Positions 44,401-53,062 of a stretch of 61,027 bases of DNA are shown piece by piece (within the stretch, counting starts at the first letter, position 1; each line of letters begins with the position of its first letter). The stretch covers positions 1 to 61,027 of the forward strand of contig NZ_KB910947.1 in NCBI RefSeq assembly GCF_000383235.1. The letters run 5' to 3'. The notes beneath the pieces were generated by a model, which worked only from the letters and a program-made list of their open reading frames with translations, was not told the origin of the DNA and searched no databases. The translations under genes were made by a program, and so were the position numbers. This stretch comes from Bacillus sp. 123MFChir2 (GTDB taxonomy: Bacteria > Bacillota > Bacilli > Bacillales > Bacillaceae_G).

Positions 44401-44541
44401 TTATTTAATTTTAATCTTTTTTACATCTGAAAAAACATAATCTAAATAGATTGTTTCTTTAATGAAATTTACATCTATTTTCCTTAATGTTAAAAAAAAC
44501 GATATTACCCTACTGTAAGTCCCAATAAAAATAAGGGGGAT
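44401..44541 (-). pseudogene. 3' remnant of an unidentified minus-strand gene
   Basis: A frame of about 46 codons ends in TAA and reads PLIFIGTYSRVISFFLTLRK then KETIYLDYVFSDVKKIKIK. It has no start codon and is followed by its own hairpin terminator, so it is the tail of a deleted gene. The family is not recognised. Confidence 0.4.
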
Positions 44542-44685
44542 TTAATAAAGTTTTCTCACCTAAGTAACTTTCGTACATTATTCCTAATAGTGCTAATATC
44601 AAATCTTACGTTAAGTATTAGCGGACATAAACTACTGATTTTTAGAGATTATCATATATCTTTCAATTGAGAGATGCATTTTCCC

Positions 44686-44811
44686 TACATTAACATTACA
44701 ATTTTGTTAGAGAGTAAAAAAATCGTATGTACAATCATTCAAATATAACTATTTCTTCACTTTATAAACAGTCATTCTGTCACCAATCAAAATACGTACA
44801 GATTCTAAATT
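44686..44811. repeat. Inverted copy of 56993-57117 (block A)
   Basis: This block is nearly identical to the reverse complement of 56993-57117: ttttgttag, gtaaaaaaatcgtatgtac, aatcattcaaatat and caatcaaaatacgtacagat all match. In the other copy the block lies in the yxeA promoter region. With block B it shows a duplicated and inverted piece of that locus. Confidence 0.85.
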
Positions 44812-44915
44812 CGGATGGTTTGCTACTGTTTCGCTGCATTTCTTCATAAGTTCTGTATAGCATTTTCATCAGCTACACTACTATCCCTAATGATTAAAGT
44901 ACCTTGAAGTGGAAT
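44749..44915 (-). pseudogene. Frameshifted C-terminal gene remnant
   Basis: The minus strand reads GTLIIRDSSVADENAI in one frame and then ELMKKCSETVANHPNLESVR and ILIGDRMTVYKVKK in another, ending in TAG at 44749. The other copy keeps only LESVRILIGDGMTVSKAKK (56980-57054, plus strand). The family is not recognised. Both are tails of one lost gene. Confidence 0.45.
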
Positions 44916-45163
44916 ATACCGATACATTAGATGTAGATCCAAGTGCGAATGTTGGGAAAGTTACACGTCTTTCATATCGTCTTTTGAGATACTTTAAAAT
45001 AACAAACGGCTCAATATATTTCACTTAGATTACAAAAATGTTAGGTAAATGTTAGGTAAACCAATGGCAGCTACTCCAGAAAAGGCGTAAATTAGGAACA
45101 ATCAAACAAGTGTAGGAGGACAACGATGAGCAAGCCAGTTGTAGACGTAAAAAACGTTCAAAA
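44906..45163. repeat. Inverted copy of 56235-56493 (block B), promoter and 5' end of the second Bce ATPase gene
   Basis: The segment matches the reverse complement of 56235-56493, including the ribosome site gtaggaggacaacg and the first 12-13 codons of the ATPase gene. It also carries a short frame (44909-45028) reading LDVDPSANVGKVTRLSYRLL, whose counterpart in the other copy is at 56371-56530. Confidence 0.88.
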
Positions 45164-45431
45164 TATGGATGGGGAGCTTTCTTATGATACAAGAAAAGAA
45201 TTCACAAAACATGTAGATACATGTAAAGTATGTCAAGATTTATTACTAGAAATTAGTAAATTAAATCAATGGGAAAACGTTATGTTAGAGGAAGAAACAG
45301 CACATTCACTCAAAGAAATCAAAATTGATGTAGATCAAGCGTGGAAAACATTTGAAAGTCGCACAAAACTAGAAAATGTTTATTATATAAATCAAAAACT
45401 GAACAGAAGAAGGAATTGTTTACAAATATGA
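45126..45431 (+). CDS. Chimeric ORF: start of a Bce-type ATPase fused to an anti-sigma zinc-finger fragment
   Basis: The first 12 residues (MSKPVVDVKNVQ) and the ribosome site gtaggagg come from the duplicated ATPase start at 56272. From residue 17 on (ELSYDTRKEFTKHVDTCKVC) the frame is a zf-HC2/ZAS anti-sigma domain with H29-x3-C33-x2-C36. The usual initial part, the membrane helix and the C-terminal domain are missing; the frame ends in NRRRNCLQI. It is probably a rearrangement scar, but it has a promoter-containing upstream region and could be expressed as a soluble zinc-finger peptide. Confidence 0.6.
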   Translation: MSKPVVDVKNVQNMDGELSYDTRKEFTKHVDTCKVCQDLLLEISKLNQWENVMLEEETAHSLKEIKIDVDQAWKTFESRTKLENVYYINQKLNRRRNCLQI

Positions 45432-45455
45432 GTAAACAATTAAAATGAATTTATA

Positions 45456-45532
45456 TGAAGTGAAACTTCTGTCAGTGGAGGTTTTTCTTTTTCCACACTG
45501 ATGGAAGTTTCGTTTTATCTTGTGTCGAATCG
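45456..45532. repeat. Second-family repeat, gtgaaact ... agtttc hairpin
   Basis: gtgaaacttctgtcagtgga (45460-45479) and cactgatggaagtttcg form a long imperfect hairpin with a central T run. Related pieces occur at 53330-53365, 33801-33820 and 60921-60965. It follows the chimeric ORF and could act as its terminator. Confidence 0.55.
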
Positions 45533-45573
45533 CCGATATATTTTAAAAAACGGTTGATATAGGAGTGGACATG

Positions 45574-45602
45574 AAAAAAGGAGTTGGTAAGCCAACTCCT
45601 TT
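45574..45602 (-). terminator. Terminator of a lost minus-strand topB copy
   Basis: aaaggagttgg and ccaactccttt form an 11-bp perfect stem; on the minus strand it is followed by a T run. It directly follows the relic of a topB 3' end at 45604-45660. Confidence 0.75.
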
Positions 45603-45603
45603 A

Positions 45604-45660
45604 ATCAAACTTCACCCCTTTTAATGCTTCCGCGAACGCATTATTTGGAGGTTCTTCTTG
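45604..45660 (-). pseudogene. 3'-terminal relic of a second topB gene, inverted
   Basis: The minus strand reads QEEPPNNAFAEALKGVKFD and stops. This is a diverged copy of the last residues of the intact TopB nearby (EEEPLNNALAEALKKLKFD). Only the last 19 or so codons remain, with their terminator. It lies about 50 bases from the start of the intact topB, facing away. Confidence 0.75.
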
Positions 45661-45710
45661 AAAACTATGGTATATTAAACGGTATATAGTTAGTAAAGGA
45701 GTTCGAATAA

Positions 45711-47900
45711 ATGGCAAAAAGTGTAGTAATTGCTGAGAAACCATCAGTTGCACGTGATATAGCAAAAGTATTAAAGTGTACAAAAAAAGGTAATGGATTT
45801 TTAGAAGGTGACAAATACATCGTGACTTGGGCTCTTGGGCATTTAGTGACGCTCGCAGATCCTGAGGCTTATGATAATAAGTATAAAACATGGAATCTTG
45901 AAGATCTTCCAATGCTTCCAGAACGTATGAAATTAGTTGTTATAAAACAAACGGGAAAACAGTTTAATGCTGTGAAACATCAACTTACCCGAAATGATGT
46001 TAATGAGGTGATTGTGGCTACAGATGCTGGAAGAGAGGGAGAATTAGTTGCACGTTGGATAATTGAAAAAGCAAAGGTGAATAAACCAATTAAGCGTTTA
46101 TGGATTTCCTCTGTAACAGACAAAGCAATTAAAGATGGTTTTAATAATTTAAAGCCAGGTAAAGCTTATGACAATTTGTATGCTTCAGCAGTTGCGCGTT
46201 CAGAAGCTGATTGGTATATCGGTCTTAACGCAACTCGAGCTTTAACAACTCGCTTTAATGCACAGCTCAATTGCGGCCGTGTACAAACACCAACTGTAGC
46301 TATTATCGCTGGTCGTGAAGATGAAATAAAGAATTTTAAAGCTCAAACTTACTACGGTATCGAAGCTCAAACAACGAATCAGTTAAAACTAACTTGGCAA
46401 GATGCAAACGGTAATAGCCGTAGTTTTAATAAAGAGAAAATTGATGGAATTGTAAAGAATCTAGATAAACAAAATGCTACTGTTGTCGAAATTGATAAAA
46501 AACAGAAGAAGTCATTCTCTCCTGGTCTTTACGATTTAACTGAATTACAGCGTGATGCAAATAAAAAATTTGGTTACTCTGCGAAAGAAACATTAAACAT
46601 TATGCAGAAGTTATATGAACAACATAAAGTGTTAACATATCCTCGTACAGATTCGCGTTACATTTCATCTGATATTGTTGGAACACTTCAGGAGCGTCTG
46701 AAAGCATGCGGCGTGGGAGAATATCGCTCTTTAGCACATAAAGTTTTAAATAAACCGATAAAGTCTAATAAATCATTTGTGGATGATAGCAAAGTAAGTG
46801 ATCATCACGCGATTATTCCAACAGAAGGCTATGTTAACTTCTCAGCTTTCACCGATAAAGAACGTAAAATTTATGACTTAGTTGTAAAACGTTTCTTAGC
46901 CGTTTTATTCCCAGCATTTGAATATGAACAGCTAACATTACGTACAAAAGTTGATAATGAAACGTTCATTGCACGCGGGAAAACAATTTTACATGCTGGT
47001 TGGAAAGAAGTGTACGAAAACCGCTTTGAAGACGATGATGTAACTGATGACGTAAAAGAGCAAATTTTACCTCGCATTGAAAAAGGCGATACATTGAATA
47101 TAAAACTAATCATGCAAACATCAGGTCAAACAAAGCCACCTGCACGATTTAATGAAGCGACTTTACTTTCAGCAATGGAAAATCCTACAAAATATATGGA
47201 GACACAAAATAAACAACTTGCTGATACGTTAAAATCGACTGGTGGATTAGGTACTGTAGCGACACGTGCAGATATTATCGATAAACTCTTCAATTCATTC
47301 TTAATTGAAAAGCGTGGAAAAGATATTCACATTACGTCAAAAGGTCGTCAATTACTCGATCTAGTACCAGAAGAATTAAAATCTCCTACACTAACTGGTG
47401 AATGGGAGCAAAAACTTGAAGCGATCGCAAAGGGGAAATTAAAAAAAGAAGTATTCATTGCAGAAATGAAAAGCTATACGAAAGAAATTGTTGCTGAAAT
47501 TAAATCGAGCGATAAAAAGTATAAACACGACAACATTTCAACAAAAACTTGTCCAGATTGCGGCAAACCGATGCTAGAAGTAAACGGGAAAAAAGGAAAA
47601 ATGCTCGTATGCCAAGACCGCGAATGCGGACATCGTAAAAATGTGTCTCGTACAACAAATGCCCGTTGCCCGCAATGTAAGAAAAAACTAGAACTACGCG
47701 GTGAAGGTGCAGGGCAAATCTTCGCATGTAAATGTGGTTATCGCGAGAAACTTTCTACATTCCAAGAACGTCGTAAGAAAGAATCCGGAAATAAAGCTGA
47801 TAAGCGCGATGTTCAAAAATATATGCGTCAACAGAAAAAAGAAGAAGAACCATTGAATAACGCATTAGCAGAAGCATTAAAGAAATTAAAATTTGATTAA
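45711..47900 (+). CDS. topB: DNA topoisomerase III (type IA)
   Basis: TopB relaxes and decatenates DNA. The 729-residue protein has a Toprim domain (SVVIAEKPSVARDIAKVLK; ATDAGREGELVARW with the Mg2+-binding acids), the active-site Tyr in TYPRTDSRYIS near residue 310, and a C-terminal zinc-ribbon region with CPDCGKPM, CQDRECGH and CPQCKKK near 613-665. Start at 45711 after aaaggag. It stands alone in a rearranged region. Its 3' end is the counterpart of the inverted relic upstream. Confidence 0.96.
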   Translation: MAKSVVIAEKPSVARDIAKVLKCTKKGNGFLEGDKYIVTWALGHLVTLADPEAYDNKYKTWNLEDLPMLPERMKLVVIKQTGKQFNAVKHQLTRNDVNEVIVATDAGREGELVARWIIEKAKVNKPIKRLWISSVTDKAIKDGFNNLKPGKAYDNLYASAVARSEADWYIGLNATRALTTRFNAQLNCGRVQTPTVAIIAGREDEIKNFKAQTYYGIEAQTTNQLKLTWQDANGNSRSFNKEKIDGIVKNLDKQNATVVEIDKKQKKSFSPGLYDLTELQRDANKKFGYSAKETLNIMQKLYEQHKVLTYPRTDSRYISSDIVGTLQERLKACGVGEYRSLAHKVLNKPIKSNKSFVDDSKVSDHHAIIPTEGYVNFSAFTDKERKIYDLVVKRFLAVLFPAFEYEQLTLRTKVDNETFIARGKTILHAGWKEVYENRFEDDDVTDDVKEQILPRIEKGDTLNIKLIMQTSGQTKPPARFNEATLLSAMENPTKYMETQNKQLADTLKSTGGLGTVATRADIIDKLFNSFLIEKRGKDIHITSKGRQLLDLVPEELKSPTLTGEWEQKLEAIAKGKLKKEVFIAEMKSYTKEIVAEIKSSDKKYKHDNISTKTCPDCGKPMLEVNGKKGKMLVCQDRECGHRKNVSRTTNARCPQCKKKLELRGEGAGQIFACKCGYREKLSTFQERRKKESGNKADKRDVQKYMRQQKKEEEPLNNALAEALKKLKFD

Positions 47901-48071
47901 ATTAATAAAAAAGAATTGCTATCTAAAGTTGTGGTCTGTGTAGCAATGGGGCTAAATCACGCAATAAGCATTAGCGGACATGAAAAATAGTAATGACGAA
48001 CCTAGATTAGCATCCATCTGATTTGTATTTTAATATACCAATATATTAAGTGGTTAAGTAATATAAAAGGT
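47901..48071. other. Spacer after topB with one copy of a 20-bp direct repeat
   Basis: taagcattagcggacatgaa (47965-47984) matches taagtattagcggacataaa (44612-44631) at 17-18 of 20 positions, same orientation. The two flank the pseudogene-chimera-topB block. No gene is seen in the rest of the spacer. Confidence 0.5.
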
Positions 48072-48108
48072 ATGAAGAGAGTTTCTATTCTTTTCATACC
48101 TTTTTTAT
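48064..48108 (+). terminator. Terminator downstream of topB
   Basis: aaaaggtatgaa (about 48066-48077) pairs with ttcatacctttt (about 48094-48105), with a T run to 48106. Confidence 0.75.
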
Positions 48109-48252
48109 ATAAATCCACTTTAATTTTTCGACATATAGATTGCTGCTATGCAGAGAAAAAGGCCCTGACTGATTCTATGCATGGCCAGTTGCTCTCGCCC
48201 ACCGAAAAAGAAAAGGGTTTTTATGTTAGTTTTTCAATTTGCATCTATATAA
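48108..48252 (-). repeat. bcr1-like repeat, reverse, with a middle deletion
   Basis: It runs ttgctgctatgcag straight into agaaaaaggccctgactgat, so the aaaactttgc part is missing. The end caatttgcatctatata is intact. It is inserted in front of the first Bce-type transporter operon. Confidence 0.75.
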
Positions 48253-48371
48253 CAAAAATGTAATGTTAATGACATGTAATTAAACCGATACTATGAATGT
48301 AATTATATACAATAAATTACAGAAATGAACGGGAGTTAAAGCATTTTTATAATGAAAAGGGAGAAGTATAA

Positions 48372-49139
48372 ATGCGAAATATATTAAGTGTAGAAAAAAT
48401 TGAAAAATATTATGGTAATAAAGGTAATGTAACAAAGGCTATAGATAATATTAGTTTTAAGGTAGATGAGGGAGAATTTGTTGGGATAATGGGGCCTTCA
48501 GGAAGTGGCAAAACCACATTGCTTAACTGTATATCAACTATTGATAATGTTACTACGGGAAAAATAATAATAAATAATAGTGACATTACTAGGTTGAAAT
48601 CAAAGTCACTAGATAAGTTTAGACAAAATGAATTAGGGTTTATATTTCAGGACTTTAATTTATTAGATACTCTTACCACCTATGAAAATATTGCTTTAGC
48701 GTTAACGATAAAAGGTGAGGAAAGTTCAAAAATTGATGGCAAAATAAAATCAGTGGCGAAATATTTAGATATTGAACAAGTATTAAGCAAATACCCTTAT
48801 CAAATGTCAGGTGGACAAAAACAAAGGGTTGCTTCGGCAAGAGCTATCGTAACAGATCCATCTTTAGTACTTGCAGATGAACCAACAGGAGCGTTAGATT
48901 CTAAATCAGCTAGATTATTACTTGAAAGATTTGAAAGTCTAAATAAGGATTTAAAAGCTACAATACTTATGGTTACTCATGATGCATTTACAGCAAGCTA
49001 TGCTCGTAGAATTCTTTTTATTAAAGATGGGAAAATATTTAGCGAGTTGGTAAGAGGGAATGATTCCAGAAAAGAATTCTTTACTAAAATTATCGAAGTT
49101 ATAACCCTTCTCGGAGGTGACGATAATAATGTATTCTAA
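48372..49139 (+). CDS. Bce-type ABC transporter ATPase (first module)
   Basis: The 255-residue ATPase has Walker A GPSGSGKTT, a Q-loop IFQDFNLLD, signature MSGGQKQR, Walker B LVLADEPTGALD and switch H in VTHDAF. The strong similarity to BceA/YtsC-type proteins and the next gene show a peptide-antibiotic detoxification transporter. Start at 48372 after gggagaag. Its codon use is markedly AT-rich (many ATA, AGA, TTA), more than the second module, which suggests acquisition from another low-GC organism. Confidence 0.92.
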   Translation: MRNILSVEKIEKYYGNKGNVTKAIDNISFKVDEGEFVGIMGPSGSGKTTLLNCISTIDNVTTGKIIINNSDITRLKSKSLDKFRQNELGFIFQDFNLLDTLTTYENIALALTIKGEESSKIDGKIKSVAKYLDIEQVLSKYPYQMSGGQKQRVASARAIVTDPSLVLADEPTGALDSKSARLLLERFESLNKDLKATILMVTHDAFTASYARRILFIKDGKIFSELVRGNDSRKEFFTKIIEVITLLGGDDNNVF

Positions 49140-51114
49140 GGTTGCTGCCCATAATGTAAAGAAAAGTTTTAAGGATTATGCGATATATTTCTTAACACTA
49201 ACAATGGCTGTTTGTATATTTTATAGCTTTAATTCATTAGAATCACAAAAGGCACTTATGGAAGTTGAGGCTTCAGGTAGATCGTTTGTGCCTACTTTAA
49301 TGAGAGCTATCTCAATTGTGTCCGTATTTGTATCCGTAATATTAGGCAGTTTAATCTTGTATGCAAATAATTTTTTAATCAAAAAACGTAAAAAAGAATT
49401 AGGACTATACATGACTTTAGGTATGGGGAAAAGTACCATATCCAGAATGTTGGTAACAGAGACATTTCTAGTTGGCGTTATATCTTTAGTGAGTGGACTT
49501 ATACTAGGTATTGGAGTATCACAGGGGTTGTCTACATTTGCATTAAAGCTATTTGATTTGCCTATGAATAAATATAAATTTGCAATTTCAACAGGTGCTA
49601 TAGGTAAAACAGTATTATACTTTGGAATCATGTTTGTACTTGTTATGTTATTCAATGTATATGTTGTTTCTAAATACAAAATAATTGATTTGTTGACAGC
49701 GGGTAGAAAAAACGAAGAGATAAAATTAAAAAATCCTGTTATATATTTAATAACATTTATTTTATGCGTAGTATCACTTGGATTTGCATATGGTACTGTA
49801 CTAAAGATTGGATTAGATTTTGGAAATCCTATGCTCATTGTAGCAATCATTCTTGGAATATTAGGTACATTGTTGTTTTTCTTCAGCTTATCTGGATTTA
49901 TTTTATTTGTTGTAAAGAAAAATAAACAAGTTTATTTTAAAGGGTTAAATATATTTATATTAAAGCAAATGAGTAGTAAAGTGAATACAAACTTTATATC
50001 AATGGCTGTAATCTGTTTGATGTTATTCATTACAATGGTGGTTTTATCTACAGGAATAAGCTTTAAAAGAAATATGGAGGCAAGAACTATAGAATCAACA
50101 CCATTTGATGCTAGTATAATGTTGGTAAATAAAGATGAAAATTACAACATAGAAGACATGTTAAAGACATTAAATTTTAAAATAAGTAATAATGAAAAAT
50201 ATGTATCTTATAATCAATATCAAACAGGGATGAAAGTGGATGACTTTGTACCAGAAGTACCTAAAGAGTATAAGAATAGCGATGTGGATTTCATTAAAGT
50301 ATCTGATTATAATGAAATTTTAGCATTTAAAGGTGAAAAAGAAATTCATTTAAAAGATAATGAAGTTTTACTTTTATCTAACAGGTTGGATAATCCGATA
50401 AATGAAAAGTTAAAAAATAGTAATAAAATAAATATAAAAGGAAAAGAGTATGTAGTAAAAAATTCTAAAGCTATACAAGAAAACCTTCAAACTATGGGGA
50501 ATTTAACTTCTACATTCATAATCGTTATCAATGATGAGTTTTTATCAGGATATAAAATTTTTACATCCGTAATTAATGTAAATTATTTAGATGGAAATAG
50601 AGAAGAATATAATAAAAAATATGATCAAGTTGAAGCGGACTTTAATCAATATAATAAAGATAAACATATAAATATTGGATTTGTATATGGCGTATCAAAG
50701 GATAGTGTTTTTGAAAAAAGCAATGGAATTTCTACCATCATACTATTTATTGGGATGTATGTAGGTATTGTATTTTTAATAACGAGTATGGCTGTATTAG
50801 CTCTTCAACAATTATCAGAAGCCAGTGATAGTATAGAGAGATATAAATCTTTAAAGAGAATTGGGTCAAGCAGAAAAATGATTGACAAAACAATTTTCAT
50901 TCAGACTTTAGTCTACTTTAGCCTTCCAGTTATTCTTGCTTTAATTCATTCAGTAACTGGAATTTATGTAGTCAATAATTTTATAAATTTGTATCAAAAT
51001 GCAGATATTAGTTTTTCAGCGTTCATGACTGCGTTAATCTTTATTGTAATTTATGCAGGATATTTCTACACAACATATATCGGGTATAAAAATATTGTAA
51101 AAGGTAATACTTGA
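49129..51114 (+). CDS. Bce-type ABC transporter permease, FtsX-like (first module)
   Basis: The ATG at 49129 has ggaggtgac 8 bases upstream and overlaps the ATPase gene by 11 bases. The 661-residue protein has the BceB layout: ten membrane helices with two FtsX domains (RKKELGLYMTLGMGKSTISR near 88, and QLSEASDSIERYKSLKRIG near 562) and a large extracellular loop of about 200 residues between helices 7 and 8, which recognises the peptide. It probably gives resistance to bacitracin-like or lantibiotic compounds and also activates the linked kinase. Confidence 0.9.
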   Translation: MYSKVAAHNVKKSFKDYAIYFLTLTMAVCIFYSFNSLESQKALMEVEASGRSFVPTLMRAISIVSVFVSVILGSLILYANNFLIKKRKKELGLYMTLGMGKSTISRMLVTETFLVGVISLVSGLILGIGVSQGLSTFALKLFDLPMNKYKFAISTGAIGKTVLYFGIMFVLVMLFNVYVVSKYKIIDLLTAGRKNEEIKLKNPVIYLITFILCVVSLGFAYGTVLKIGLDFGNPMLIVAIILGILGTLLFFFSLSGFILFVVKKNKQVYFKGLNIFILKQMSSKVNTNFISMAVICLMLFITMVVLSTGISFKRNMEARTIESTPFDASIMLVNKDENYNIEDMLKTLNFKISNNEKYVSYNQYQTGMKVDDFVPEVPKEYKNSDVDFIKVSDYNEILAFKGEKEIHLKDNEVLLLSNRLDNPINEKLKNSNKINIKGKEYVVKNSKAIQENLQTMGNLTSTFIIVINDEFLSGYKIFTSVINVNYLDGNREEYNKKYDQVEADFNQYNKDKHINIGFVYGVSKDSVFEKSNGISTIILFIGMYVGIVFLITSMAVLALQQLSEASDSIERYKSLKRIGSSRKMIDKTIFIQTLVYFSLPVILALIHSVTGIYVVNNFINLYQNADISFSAFMTALIFIVIYAGYFYTTYIGYKNIVKGNT

Positions 51115-51129
51115 TTTTATAATGATGAT

Positions 51130-51170
51130 TAAGGCTATTAAATCTTGTTACTCAAGATTTAATAGCCTTA
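51130..51170 (+). terminator. Terminator after the first Bce permease gene
   Basis: 51130-51147 pairs perfectly with 51153-51170 (core aaggctattaaatctt). It separates the transporter operon from the regulator genes. Confidence 0.85.
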
Positions 51171-51175
51171 TATTC

Positions 51176-51355
51176 TATATAAATCCAAATTTTAAAAACG
51201 ACATAAAACCATTTTTTTTAGGTGGGCGAGAGCATCTGGCCATGCATAGAAACGGCCTGCCACATATAAGATAAAACAAAGGGAGAAAGTAAGTGCAGGC
51301 TCTTCCGTATAGCCGCAATCTATATGTCGAAAGATTAAAATGGATTCATATATAG
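51176..51355 (+). repeat. bcr1-like repeat between transporter and regulator genes
   Basis: Landmarks: atataaatccaaattttaaa, acgacataaaacc, gcgagagcatctggcc, ataaaacaaagg and ctatatgtcgaaag. The central ggtcagggcctttt part is shortened (gaaacggcctgcc). Its end (ggattcatatatagg) reaches the ribosome site of the response regulator gene. Confidence 0.75.
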
Positions 51356-51368
51356 GGAGGGCAAAGTC

Positions 51369-52040
51369 ATGAAAAAAATTATTCTTATTGAAGATGAGGA
51401 AATTATAAGAGAAGAATTACAAAATTTTTTTGAAAAATATGGATATGAAGTAAAGGCTCCCATAGATTTTAATCATATTATCGAATATGTAGAAAACGAG
51501 AATGCAGACCTTATATTATTAGATGTAAATCTTCCTGTGTTCGATGGCTATTATATATGCAGAGAAATACGTAAAACTTCAGATGTTCCAATCATAATGG
51601 TTACAAGCAGAGATAGTGATGTAGATGAACTAATAAGTATGAATTTAGGAGCAGATGATTTTATAACAAAGCCTTATAATACAGAAATATTATTAGCGAG
51701 AGTAACAAACATTTTAAGAAGAGCATCTGGAGGTTCAAAGACAAATAATATCTTAATTTATAGAGATTTTAATTTAAATCTTTCAAATGCAACGGTTACT
51801 TATCAAGACAAATCATTAGAGTTAACTAAAAATGAGGTTAAAATACTCTCATGTTTAATAAATAACCGCGGTAATATTGTAAAAAGGGATGCCCTTATGG
51901 AATACTTGTGGAAGTCAGATTATTTTGTAGATGATAGCACCTTAACTGTTAATATAAATAGATTAAGAAAAAAGCTTGAAGAGATAGGAATAGAAAATCC
52001 AATAGAAACAAGGAGAGGATTAGGGTATATAATGCCATGA
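51369..52040 (+). CDS. BceR-like response regulator (OmpR family)
   Basis: The 223-residue protein has a receiver domain with the phosphorylated Asp in LILLDVNLPVFDG (about residue 52) and Lys in TKPYNTE near 101, then an OmpR winged helix (LTKNEVKILSCLINNRGNIV; DDSTLTVNINRLRKKLEEIG). Start at 51369 after agggaggg. The 4-base stop/start overlap with the kinase gene shows a translationally coupled pair. It probably induces the adjacent transporter when peptide antibiotic is present. Confidence 0.93.
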   Translation: MKKIILIEDEEIIREELQNFFEKYGYEVKAPIDFNHIIEYVENENADLILLDVNLPVFDGYYICREIRKTSDVPIIMVTSRDSDVDELISMNLGADDFITKPYNTEILLARVTNILRRASGGSKTNNILIYRDFNLNLSNATVTYQDKSLELTKNEVKILSCLINNRGNIVKRDALMEYLWKSDYFVDDSTLTVNINRLRKKLEEIGIENPIETRRGLGYIMP

Positions 52041-53059
52041 GCACAGGTGAATTTATTAAGGATAAAATGGTAGTAATACTATCTAATGTACTGGTATTTA
52101 TCATACTAGCAGGTATATTGATGACTGCAAATGTTGATTTCATTATCATATTCTTTGTCTTTTGCATTTGGTTTTTTCCATTAATTTCATATATGGCTAT
52201 AGAACTTATAAAATGTAAAAATTATTACAATCAAGCTAATGGTATATTAGAAAGCTTGGATAAAAAATACCTATTTCCAGAGGTAGTAGAGGAAACAAAC
52301 TTTATACATGGTGAAAAGCTGAATTCTATACTTAAAGAAATCAGTAGGGATATGCATGAAAATGTGAAAAATTATCGGGAAATGCAAACAGATTACAGAG
52401 AATATATAGAGACATGGGTGCATGAGATTAAGACACCAATAGCTTCTACAAAGCTAATAATTGAAAATAATCAAAATGAAGTAACTACTAAAATAGACTC
52501 TCAAATGGATCGAATCGAGGGGTTTGTAGAACAGGTGCTGTATTATTCTCGGAGTAGTGATGTTAGTAAAGACTATATTATAAAGCCAATCAACCTTGAT
52601 CATGTAGTAAGGAATGTAATTAAAAGAAACTATAGGGATTTTATTCATAAGAGAATAAAATTAGATATGAAAGATATTGATGAAACTGTATATAGTGATG
52701 GAAAATGGATTGAATTTATTATCAATCAAATAATAGGAAATTCTATAAAGTACTCAAATAATAAAGAACCAATGATACGTATATATTCAATTAAGAAAGC
52801 TAACTCAGTAATATTAACTATAGAGGATAATGGAGTAGGGATAATAGATAAAGATATAAGTAGAGTTTTTGAAAAAGGATTTACCGGAGAGAATGGAAGG
52901 AAATTCAGCAAAAGTACAGGAATGGGATTGTACTTATGTGAAAAACTTTGCACAAAATTGGGATTGAAAATTAGTATTGAATCCGAGGTAAATAAAGGAA
53001 CGAACGTTACATTAATATTTCCTTTGTCAAGTATGGTAACTCTTGAGTCTTCTTTATGA
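52037..53059 (+). CDS. BceS-like intramembrane-sensing histidine kinase
   Basis: The 340-residue kinase has two membrane helices (about residues 13-33 and 36-55) with almost no extracellular loop, the mark of BceS-type kinases that get their signal from the BceAB transporter. The phosphorylated His is in ETWVHEIKTPIASTKL (about 125-140); the ATPase domain shows QIIGNSIKYSNN, IEDNGVGI and GMGLYLCEKL. Its codon use matches the other genes of this module, so the four genes probably arrived together. Confidence 0.92.
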   Translation: MSTGEFIKDKMVVILSNVLVFIILAGILMTANVDFIIIFFVFCIWFFPLISYMAIELIKCKNYYNQANGILESLDKKYLFPEVVEETNFIHGEKLNSILKEISRDMHENVKNYREMQTDYREYIETWVHEIKTPIASTKLIIENNQNEVTTKIDSQMDRIEGFVEQVLYYSRSSDVSKDYIIKPINLDHVVRNVIKRNYRDFIHKRIKLDMKDIDETVYSDGKWIEFIINQIIGNSIKYSNNKEPMIRIYSIKKANSVILTIEDNGVGIIDKDISRVFEKGFTGENGRKFSKSTGMGLYLCEKLCTKLGLKISIESEVNKGTNVTLIFPLSSMVTLESSL

Positions 53060-53062
53060 CAG

